Positions 1 to 5,542 of a stretch of DNA of 5,542 nt are shown in pieces; positions within the stretch are counted from its first letter, which is position 1; each line of letters starts with the position of its first letter. The notes under the pieces were generated by a model. It was given only the letters and a program-made list of their open reading frames with translations. It did not search any database and had not been told where the DNA came from. The position numbers and the translations under genes were made by a program. The stretch comes from Patescibacteria group bacterium UBA4067 (lineage in GTDB: Bacteria; Patescibacteriota; Minisyncoccia; Minisyncoccales; Minisyncoccaceae): assembly GCA_002382025.1 (NCBI GenBank), contig DFZB01000055.1, positions 18,132 to 23,673 on the forward strand, read 5' to 3'.

Positions 1-1578
1 TCAATTATTAATCAATTAGACATTGAAAATAAAGAAGAAGTTAATGACTATGTTGAAAAAGCTAAAAATAAAAGTGACAGAGAAAGAATTAGTGAAATAA
101 AAAATAAAACAGGAGTTGAGTTAAAAGGAATTAAAGCTATTAATCCTGTTAATCAAAAACAAATACCTGTTTTTATTGCTGATTATGTTTTAGAGCACTA
201 TGGAACAGGAGCAGTAATGGCTGTTCCAGCTCATGACGAAAGAGATTTTGATTTTGCTAAAAAGTATAATTTAGAAATTGTTTGGGTGATTGATTCAGAA
301 AAAGATTGTGCTTTTATTGAAGACGGAACACTTTTTAATTCAAGTGAATTTGATGGATTAAATTCTTCTGAGGCTAGAGAAAAAATTGGAAGATTTGTTA
401 ATGCAAAAAAGAAGGTTAATTACAAGTTAAGAGATTGGGTTTTTTCAAGACAAAGATACTGGGGAGAGCCCATACCAATTATTCACTGTGAAAAATGTGG
501 AATAGTTCCTGATTATAATTTACCAGTGAAACTTCCTTATGTTGAAAAGTATGAACCTACTGGAACAGGAGAATCTCCTCTAGCTGCGATTAGTGATTGG
601 GTTAATGTTGAATGTCCTAAATGTGGAGGTAAAGCCAAAAGAGAAACTAATACTATGCCTCAATGGGCAGGTAGTTCTTGGTATTATTTAAGATTTATTG
701 ATCCAAACAATAATGAAGAATTTGTTAATAAAGAAAAAGAAAAGTTTTTTATGCCAGTTGATTTATATGTTGGAGGAGCAGAGCACGCAGTTCTTCATTT
801 GTTGTATTCAAGGTTTTGGCACAAGTTTTTATTTGACTTGGGATATGTTTCAACCAAAGAACCCTTTTCTAAGTTAAGAAACGTTGGACTAATTTTAGCT
901 CACGATGGGCAAAAAATGTCTAAGTCAAAAGGCAATGTAATTTCTCCAGATGAGATTATTGAACAATTTGGAGCAGACACTCTAAGGGTTTACGAAATGT
1001 TTATGGGACCATTTGAGCAAGCAATTATTTGGAATGAACAAGGAGTCAGGGGGGTTAGTAAGTTTTTAAATAGATTTTGGGATTTTGTTATTAAGAATAA
1101 AGATAATACAGAAACCTCTCAAGAATTAATTGCTGAAGTTAATAGGTTAAATAAAAAAGTTTCAGAAGATATTGAAAAAATGAAATTCAATACGTCAATT
1201 GCCTTTTTCATGGAATTTTTGAATTTAGTAGAGAATAAAAAAGTGGGCTCAGATGTTTTAAAAATGTTTTTACTCTTGATGTTTCCTTTTGCTCCACATA
1301 TGTGCAGTGAGTTATGGGAGATTAATAATTACGGAAATATATTAAACGAAAAGTGGCCAGAATATGATAAAGAATTGATAAGAGAAAAAACAGTGGAAAT
1401 AGTAGTTCAGATTAATGGTAAGATTAGAGAAAAAATAGAAGTAGATTATGATTTTCCAGAGGCAAAAGTTAAAGAAGCTTGCATGGAAAAAGAAAAAGTT
1501 AAAAAATGGATCGAAGAAAAAGAAATAAAGAAGATTTTATTTATTCCTAATAAATTAATTAATTTTATATTAAAATAA
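1..1578 (+). CDS. leuS: Leucyl-tRNA synthetase, C-terminal two thirds (5' end outside window)
   Basis: This cytoplasmic class I synthetase charges tRNA-Leu with leucine. The reading frame is open from base 1, so the ATG at 217 is an internal methionine; 525 residues are visible and, against about 800 for the family, roughly 270-300 are missing. Seen in order: the end of the CP1 editing domain with GTGAVMAVPAHDERD (202-246), including the family's conserved editing Asp at 244-246; LRDWVFSRQRYWGEP; a zinc-type module with two CxxC pairs (Cys codons 487, 496, 613, 622); TNTMPQWAGSSWYYLR, as I recall it from Bacillus-type LeuRS; KMSKS (913-927) for ATP; an anticodon-binding helical region with APHMCSELWE; and the C-terminal tRNA-binding domain ending in PNKLINFILK. 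The editing domain lies before the zinc module, which is the bacterial order. The segment before KMSKS is short, so the leucine-specific insertion known from E. coli and Thermus is essentially absent. It lies one base upstream of glmS. Identification is secure. Confidence 0.97.
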   Translation, partial: SIINQLDIENKEEVNDYVEKAKNKSDRERISEIKNKTGVELKGIKAINPVNQKQIPVFIADYVLEHYGTGAVMAVPAHDERDFDFAKKYNLEIVWVIDSEKDCAFIEDGTLFNSSEFDGLNSSEAREKIGRFVNAKKKVNYKLRDWVFSRQRYWGEPIPIIHCEKCGIVPDYNLPVKLPYVEKYEPTGTGESPLAAISDWVNVECPKCGGKAKRETNTMPQWAGSSWYYLRFIDPNNNEEFVNKEKEKFFMPVDLYVGGAEHAVLHLLYSRFWHKFLFDLGYVSTKEPFSKLRNVGLILAHDGQKMSKSKGNVISPDEIIEQFGADTLRVYEMFMGPFEQAIIWNEQGVRGVSKFLNRFWDFVIKNKDNTETSQELIAEVNRLNKKVSEDIEKMKFNTSIAFFMEFLNLVENKKVGSDVLKMFLLLMFPFAPHMCSELWEINNYGNILNEKWPEYDKELIREKTVEIVVQINGKIREKIEVDYDFPEAKVKEACMEKEKVKKWIEEKEIKKILFIPNKLINFILK

Positions 1579-1582
1579 TATG
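1576..1582 (+). promoter_or_regulatory. leuS/glmS stop-start junction TAATATG, no Shine-Dalgarno
   Basis: The leuS stop TAA is followed by a single T and then the glmS ATG. The 25 bases before the ATG are almost pure A/T, with no GGAGG-like stretch. The glmS start is nevertheless certain, because the protein must begin Met-Cys to expose the catalytic cysteine. I infer that glmS is translated by termination-reinitiation or by ribosomes that do not need a Shine-Dalgarno sequence. The same seven bases recur at the korA/korB junction. Confidence 0.75.
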
Positions 1583-3403
1583 TGTGGAATTGTAGGATAC
1601 ATTGGAAAAAGGGATGGGTCATCAATAATTTTCCCGGCACTTAAAAGATTAGAATATCGCGGATACGATAGTTATGGTTTTTGTTTTATTAATAACAACA
1701 AGGCAAAAGTTTTCAAAAGAGTAGGAGAGATTAGAAAAACAGAGAAAGAATTTTTAGAAAATGATTTTAAGAGTAATTTATGCATTGGACATAGTAGATG
1801 GGCTGTAACAGGTTTAGTGACTAAAGAAAATGCTCATCCTCATAGCGATTGCAAAGATGAAATATTTGTGGTGCACAATGGAATTATTGAAAACTATAAA
1901 ATATTAAAAGAAAAGCTAATAGAAGAAGGGCACAAATTTAAATCAGAAACAGACACAGAAGTAATTTCTCATTTGATTGAAAAATACTATAAGGATAATT
2001 TAGAAAATGCTGTAATTAAAGCTCTTAAAGATGTTAGAGGAACTTATGGTTTAGCAGTTATTTCAACAAAAGATCCTGATAAGATTGTTGTAGCAAGATT
2101 ATCTTCACCCATAATTATTGGAGTTAATGGAGATGAATTTTTAGTTGCTTCTGATCCTTCAGCAATAATTACTACCACTAGGCAAATAATTATTTTAGAA
2201 GATAACGAAATAGCAGTTCTTAAAAAAGACGGAATGAAAATTTTAAAAGGAGAAAAAGAGTTGAGAAAAGAGCCAGAAACAATTGAATGGGACATTGAAC
2301 AAGTGGAAAAAGGAGGATATAGCCACTTCATGTTAAAAGAAATAATGGAAGAGCCTAACGTAATTGAAGATGCAACAAGGGGAAGATTAATTATTGAAGA
2401 AGGAAACGTTAAACTAGGAGGATTAGAATCAGTTGAATCAAAATTAAGAGAAATTAATGATTTGTTTTTGATTGGATGTGGTACTGCTAATTATGCTTGT
2501 AAAGTTGGAGAATATATGATTGAAGAATATGCTGATATAATATGTCAAAGCGATATTGCTTCTGAGTTTCGATATAGAAAGCCAATTGTTAATAAAAATA
2601 CAGCAGCTATATTTGTTTCTCAATCAGGAGAAACTGCTGATACACTTGGATGCTTAAAAGAAATGAAAGAAAAAAATATATTGTCTTTAGGAATTACTAA
2701 TGTTGTTGGCTCTTCACAATCAAGAGAAACTAATGCCGGAGTATATACTCGTTCAGGTCCGGAAATTGCTGTTGCTTCAACAAAAGCATTTTTAGGACAA
2801 TTAACTATTCTAGCAATGATCACGGTTTATTTAGGAAGACAAAGAAACATGTCATTAATTGTTGGAAAAAGAATTGTCGAAGAGCTAGAAAAGCTTCCTG
2901 ATTTAGCAAGAGAAATACTAAAAGAAAAAGAAGAAATAAAAAGAATTGCAGAAAAGTACAGTAAGTACAAAAACTTCTTTTTTATTGGAAGAAAATATAA
3001 TTATCCTATTGCCCTAGAAGGAGCATTAAAATTAAAAGAAATATCATATGTTCATGCTGAAGGAGTGCCAGGAGGGGAATTAAAACATGGTCCATTAGCT
3101 TTGATTGATGAAAATTATCCCACAATTGCTATTTGTCCATCAGATTCAGTTTATGAGAAAATGATTTCAAGCATTGAAGAAATAAAAGCTAGAAAAGGAT
3201 TAGTTATCGCTATTGCAACAAAAGGAAATGAAGAAATTAAAAAAATTGTTGATGATGTAATATATATTCCTAAAACCTTAGAAATGCTTACGCCGATTCT
3301 TTCTGTAATACCTCTTCACCTATTTGCTTATTATTTTGCTGATTTTTTAGGTTGTGATGTTGACAAGCCAAAGAATTTAGCAAAAAGCGTGACAGTTGAG
3401 TAA
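1580..3403 (+). CDS. glmS: Glutamine--fructose-6-phosphate aminotransferase (isomerizing)
   Basis: It converts fructose-6-phosphate and glutamine to glucosamine-6-phosphate and glutamate, the entry step to UDP-GlcNAc, peptidoglycan and glycans; the enzyme is cytosolic. The 607 residues match the usual length (609 in E. coli). The N-terminal glutaminase (about 2-220) starts MCGIVG, with Cys2 as the nucleophile that fixes the start, then YRGYDS (26-31), HSRWAVTG (71-78), VVHNGIIEN (97-105) and SETDTE (122-127). Two SIS sugar-isomerase domains follow: about 285-415, with GCGTA (299-303) and SQSGETADT (347-355), and about 455-590, with ALKLKEISY (482-490) and GELKHGPLALID (499-510), which carry the expected catalytic Glu487 and His503. 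The C-terminus DKPKNLAKSVTVE carries the conserved Lys602. Unusual residues are Tyr32 in YRGYDSYG (usually Ala), Val76-Thr77 (usually Thr-His) and Ala303 (usually Ser). The rest of the active site is intact, so I expect an active enzyme. A glmS ribozyme cannot fit upstream. The last codons overlap the promoter for the next operon. Confidence 0.97.
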   Translation: MCGIVGYIGKRDGSSIIFPALKRLEYRGYDSYGFCFINNNKAKVFKRVGEIRKTEKEFLENDFKSNLCIGHSRWAVTGLVTKENAHPHSDCKDEIFVVHNGIIENYKILKEKLIEEGHKFKSETDTEVISHLIEKYYKDNLENAVIKALKDVRGTYGLAVISTKDPDKIVVARLSSPIIIGVNGDEFLVASDPSAIITTTRQIIILEDNEIAVLKKDGMKILKGEKELRKEPETIEWDIEQVEKGGYSHFMLKEIMEEPNVIEDATRGRLIIEEGNVKLGGLESVESKLREINDLFLIGCGTANYACKVGEYMIEEYADIICQSDIASEFRYRKPIVNKNTAAIFVSQSGETADTLGCLKEMKEKNILSLGITNVVGSSQSRETNAGVYTRSGPEIAVASTKAFLGQLTILAMITVYLGRQRNMSLIVGKRIVEELEKLPDLAREILKEKEEIKRIAEKYSKYKNFFFIGRKYNYPIALEGALKLKEISYVHAEGVPGGELKHGPLALIDENYPTIAICPSDSVYEKMISSIEEIKARKGLVIAIATKGNEEIKKIVDDVIYIPKTLEMLTPILSVIPLHLFAYYFADFLGCDVDKPKNLAKSVTVE

Positions 3404-3417
3404 TAGTCTAGTATAAT
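3389..3417 (+). promoter_or_regulatory. Sigma70-like promoter for korAB, starting inside the glmS 3' end
   Basis: A -35 element GTGACA (3389-3394, five of six matches to TTGACA) is separated by exactly 17 bp from a perfect -10 element TATAAT (3412-3417). The -35 lies in the last glmS codons and the -10 just after its stop. Transcription would be expected to start near 3424, giving a leader of about 60 bases before the korA ATG. There is no extended -10 TG. In A/T-rich DNA a TATAAT alone would mean little; the paired -35, the ideal spacing and the position just upstream of a gene make this convincing. The start site itself is inferred. Confidence 0.7.
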
Positions 3418-3447
3418 AAAGATAAAATTTAATATTTAAAATTAACC

Positions 3448-3475
3448 AAAGATTGTCTTAATTAAGAGAATCTTT
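3448..3475. repeat. 28-bp near-perfect palindrome in the korA leader
   Basis: The arms AAAGATT (3448-3454) and AATCTTT (3469-3475) are exact reverse complements. They flank a self-complementary 12-mer TCTTAATTAAGA (3456-3467), with a single G opposite G at 3455/3468 as the only mismatch. As RNA it would fold into a 7-bp stem, a G-G mismatch, a 4-bp stem and an AAUU loop. It ends nine bases before the korA ATG. No U-run follows on either strand, so a standard intrinsic terminator is unlikely. It could be an operator for a dimeric regulator or a leader hairpin affecting korA translation or mRNA stability. The symmetry is seen directly; its function is inferred. Confidence 0.65.
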
Positions 3476-3484
3476 AATAAACAA

Positions 3485-5113
3485 ATGAATAAGAAGGATT
3501 TTTCAATTTTAGTGGGCGGAGCTGCGGGTCAGGGCTCAAGGAAAGCTGGTTTAGTTGTTGCTAAGATTTTTAGTGCTTTAGGCTATAAAATATTTATTTA
3601 CGATGATTACCAATCATTAATAAGAGGGGGTCATAGTTTTTCTTTGATTCGTGTTTCAGAAAAAGAATATAATTGTTCTAAAAAAAATATTGATATGCTT
3701 TTAGCTTTAGACGAGAGAACAATTAAAGAGCATTCTAATAATTTAAGTGAAGATGCAATAATTGTATTTAATTCAGATAAAATTAAAAGTAATGGAATGG
3801 GAGTTCCAGTTGAAACAATTGTCAAAGAATTAGAAGGTATTCCTATTATGGCGAACACTGCCTTAATTGCAGGATTTGCTAAGGTTGTTGGAGTTGATTT
3901 TCAATCTTTAAAAATTGTTTTAGAAAAAGAGATTAGCAAGGGAATTGAAAAGAATTTAGAAATAGCTAATAAAGCGTATGCTTTAATGGAAGAAAAAATA
4001 AAGATAGAAGACATTGGTGATCCTTTACCTCTTTTAACAGGAAACGAAGCATTATCTTTGGGGGCGGTTGCAACAGGGTTAGAAATATATTTTGCTTATC
4101 CAATGACTCCAGCAACAGGAATTATGAATTATTTAGCTGAACTAAAAGATTGCAATGTTTTGGTTGTTCAATTAGAAAATGAAATTGCTGTAATTAATGC
4201 AGCTATTGGAGCAGCATATGCTGGTAAAAGAGTAATGGTTGGAACTTCTGGTGGAGGATTTGCTTTGATGACAGAGGCAATTAGTTTAGCAGCAATGTCT
4301 GAGACTCCTATTGTTGTAGTTAATAGTCAAAGACCTGGGCCAGCAACAGGAGTTCCTACTTATGGAGGACAAGGAGATTTATTATTTGCCCTTAATTCTG
4401 GTCATGGTGACTTAGTAAGATTTGTAATTGCTCCAGGAGATGCTAGCGAATCATATGAATGGAGCGCTCGAGCAATGAATTTAGCCTGGCAGTATCAAAC
4501 ACCAGTCATTTTTTTAACTGAAAAAGATTTATCTGAAGGTACTTTTAGTTTTGATTTAATTAATGTTGAAAAACAAGAGGCATTATTAGGGAAAAACAAA
4601 GAGGACTACAAAAGATATGAAATTACAGAAAACGGAATATCTCCTTTAGTTTTTCCTGGAGGAGAAGCAATTGTAAAAGCAACTAGTTATGAACATGATG
4701 AATTTGGAATTTCTGCTGAAGACAAAGAAACAATTCAGAAAATGCAAGATAAAAGATTAAGAAAATTTGAAGCAATGAAAAAAGAAGTCGAAAATATGAA
4801 AGCAATTAATGTTTATGGAGATTCTGAAATAGCTGTTATTTGTTTTGGAGGTTCAAAAGGAGTAGTCAAAACTGTTTGTGAAAAATTAGGATTTAAAATG
4901 ATTCAGCCCATTGTTTTGGAACCTTTTCCATATAAGCAAATGACAGAAGCTTTAAAAGGAGTAAAAAAGATAATTTGTGTTGAATCTAATGCAATTGGTC
5001 AGTTGTCTCAAGTGCTTGCTCAAAATAATATAAAAGTTGATAAAAAGATTTTAAAGTATGATGGCAGGCCATTTTTAGAAGAAGATTTAGAAGATCAGTT
5101 AAAAAAAATATAA
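3485..5113 (+). CDS. korA: 2-oxoacid:ferredoxin oxidoreductase, fused gamma-alpha subunit
   Basis: With its beta partner this cytosolic, thiamine-diphosphate enzyme oxidatively decarboxylates a 2-oxoacid (2-oxoglutarate or pyruvate) with CoA, giving acyl-CoA, CO2 and reduced ferredoxin. The 542 residues hold a gamma domain (about 1-185: GGAAGQGS at 11-18, RGGHSFSLIRVS at 47-58) fused to the alpha pyrimidine-binding domain, which opens with GNEALSLGAVATG (186-198). Next come YPMTPAT (205-211), the counterpart of the YPITP loop; LENEIAVINAAIGAAYAG (230-247), which contains the Glu expected near the cofactor; and QRPGPATGVPT (282-292). Arg283 and Thr292 keep the nine-residue spacing of the Arg344/Thr353 pair that I recall as important in the Sulfolobus enzyme. 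A transketolase-C-like region follows (about 445-542: LEPFP, VESNAIGQLSQVLA). The start gives the usual N-terminus but has no nearby Shine-Dalgarno; the nearest purine run, AGAGAA at 3465-3470, is 14 bases away and lies partly in the palindrome. It has its own apparent promoter and abuts korB. The class is secure; the substrate is not. Confidence 0.93.
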   Translation: MNKKDFSILVGGAAGQGSRKAGLVVAKIFSALGYKIFIYDDYQSLIRGGHSFSLIRVSEKEYNCSKKNIDMLLALDERTIKEHSNNLSEDAIIVFNSDKIKSNGMGVPVETIVKELEGIPIMANTALIAGFAKVVGVDFQSLKIVLEKEISKGIEKNLEIANKAYALMEEKIKIEDIGDPLPLLTGNEALSLGAVATGLEIYFAYPMTPATGIMNYLAELKDCNVLVVQLENEIAVINAAIGAAYAGKRVMVGTSGGGFALMTEAISLAAMSETPIVVVNSQRPGPATGVPTYGGQGDLLFALNSGHGDLVRFVIAPGDASESYEWSARAMNLAWQYQTPVIFLTEKDLSEGTFSFDLINVEKQEALLGKNKEDYKRYEITENGISPLVFPGGEAIVKATSYEHDEFGISAEDKETIQKMQDKRLRKFEAMKKEVENMKAINVYGDSEIAVICFGGSKGVVKTVCEKLGFKMIQPIVLEPFPYKQMTEALKGVKKIICVESNAIGQLSQVLAQNNIKVDKKILKYDGRPFLEEDLEDQLKKI

Positions 5114-5117
5114 TATG
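5111..5117 (+). promoter_or_regulatory. korA/korB stop-start junction TAATATG, no Shine-Dalgarno
   Basis: The korA stop TAA, one T and the korB ATG form the same seven bases as the leuS/glmS junction. The preceding bases are an A-run and AT, with no Shine-Dalgarno-like sequence. This arrangement suggests coupled translation of the two subunits, which would suit the equal amounts needed for an alpha-beta complex. The coupling mechanism is inferred. Confidence 0.72.
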
Positions 5118-5542
5118 GAAAACTTACAAACAAAAGCAATAAATACATGGTGTCCAGGTTGTAGTAACTTTGCAATTTTAGCTGCTTTTAAAAAAACAAT
5201 GGAAGCATATAATAAAAAAGACATTGTTATTGTGTCTGATATTGGCTGTAGTTCTAAAATAATTGATTATTTAAATTTAAGTAGTTTTGATTCTTTGCAT
5301 GGCAGGTCTATTTCAACTGCTTCAGGAATTAAACTGGGCAATCCTAATTTAAAGGTTATTGTTTTTATTGGTGATGGCGGTCTTTTGAATGAAGGAATCT
5401 CTCATTTAATTCATTTGGCAAAAAGAAACTCAGACATTACTGTATTAATGCATAATAATCGTTTATTTGCTTTAACTACTGGTCAGTTTACAGCTGTTTC
5501 TCCAAAAGATTTAAAAACAAGGTCAACTCCAGATGGAATAAT
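5115..5542 (+). CDS. korB: 2-oxoacid:ferredoxin oxidoreductase, beta subunit (3' end outside window)
   Basis: This is the catalytic beta subunit that binds the thiamine diphosphate phosphates and a [4Fe-4S] cluster, pairing with KorA to pass electrons to ferredoxin. The frame stays open from the ATG at 5115 to the window edge: 142 residues, about half of the usual 280-300. Visible motifs are WCPGC (12-16) and IGCSSK (43-48), giving three of the four expected cluster cysteines (13, 16, 45), with the fourth presumably beyond the window; LHGR (61-64) and SGIKLGNPNLKV (70-81); the cofactor motif GDG at 86-88, closed by Asn114-Asn115; and LTTGQFTAVSP (120-130). The usual GDGD is GDGG here, followed by LLNEG. 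Lys48 sits where I recall a substrate-specificity residue (Lys49) in the Sulfolobus enzyme, which leans slightly to 2-oxoglutarate but does not settle it. The start gives the family's short N-terminus before WCPGC and lies one base after korA. No delta (ferredoxin-like) subunit lies between, so this looks like the two-subunit type. Confidence 0.93.
   Translation, partial: MENLQTKAINTWCPGCSNFAILAAFKKTMEAYNKKDIVIVSDIGCSSKIIDYLNLSSFDSLHGRSISTASGIKLGNPNLKVIVFIGDGGLLNEGISHLIHLAKRNSDITVLMHNNRLFALTTGQFTAVSPKDLKTRSTPDGI

Noticed and set aside
217..219. ATG at 217 as the start of a short leuS-like gene
   Set aside because: The same frame is open and reads as conserved LeuRS editing domain from base 1, and the ATG falls inside the GTGAVMAVPAHDERD motif.
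1540..1580. A glmS ribozyme or riboswitch upstream of glmS
   Set aside because: Only one base separates the two genes, and the preceding bases encode the conserved LeuRS C-terminus.
1446..1640. Minus-strand open frame across the leuS/glmS junction
   Set aside because: It lies opposite two conserved coding regions, has no recognisable motif and looks like a shadow frame. The same holds for minus-strand frames at 2044-2331, 2620-2823 and 3631-3858.
2536..2541. TATAAT inside glmS as an internal promoter
   Set aside because: No -35 element lies at 16-18 bp; the nearest TTGGAG is 25 bp away. It sits in conserved coding sequence.
3427..3444. A/T inverted repeat TTTAA-TAT-TTAAA just upstream of the main palindrome
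   Set aside because: The five-bp A/T arms in near-pure A/T sequence are expected by chance.
3448..3475. The leader palindrome as an intrinsic terminator for glmS or a bidirectional terminator
   Set aside because: The stem is A/T-rich, it has a central mismatch, and neither strand shows a U-run directly after it.
3453..3478. A second promoter close to korA (TTGTCT with TTTAAT)
   Set aside because: The spacing is 14 bp and both boxes are poor matches; it would also start almost at the ATG.

Overview
The window is a compact, AT-rich stretch of bacterial chromosome (roughly one third G+C or less by eye). It carries four protein genes, all on the + strand: the 3' part of leuS (leucyl-tRNA synthetase), a complete glmS (glutamine:fructose-6-phosphate aminotransferase), a complete korA-type gene (fused gamma-alpha subunit of a 2-oxoacid:ferredoxin oxidoreductase) and the 5' part of its partner korB (beta subunit). 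I see no RNA genes, mobile elements, CRISPR arrays or clear intrinsic terminators.

Layout. leuS enters from the left edge and stops at 1578. glmS starts one base later at 1580 and ends at 3403. An 81-base, about 16% G+C intergenic gap (3404-3484) follows. A good sigma70-like promoter (GTGACA, 17 bp, TATAAT) begins inside the last glmS codons and points at korA. Between that promoter and the korA start lies a 28-bp near-perfect palindrome. korA runs 3485-5113, and korB starts one base after its stop, at 5115, and runs off the right edge. The likely transcription units are therefore leuS-glmS (possibly with genes to the left) and korA-korB (possibly with genes to the right). Read-through between them is possible because no convincing terminator separates them.

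Organism. LeuRS has the bacterial domain order. The promoter is of bacterial type. All three complete stop codons are TAA, and no in-frame TGA occurs, so the standard bacterial code fits. Two of the three visible start codons follow the preceding stop by one base, and none has a recognisable Shine-Dalgarno sequence. A two-subunit ferredoxin-dependent oxidoreductase suggests anaerobic metabolism. Together these features fit a small-genome anaerobe such as a Patescibacteria/CPR member, but this is an inference; other AT-rich anaerobes are possible.

How the genes work together. leuS serves translation and glmS makes glucosamine-6-phosphate for cell-wall and glycan precursors. KorAB would oxidatively decarboxylate a 2-oxoacid (2-oxoglutarate or pyruvate) to an acyl-CoA and reduce ferredoxin. 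The first two look like a housekeeping pair; the oxidoreductase appears to have its own promoter and possibly its own leader control. I found no clearly undescribed system. The points most worth a second look are the korA leader palindrome, the Shine-Dalgarno-free TAATATG junctions, and unusual residues in normally invariant GlmS active-site motifs.
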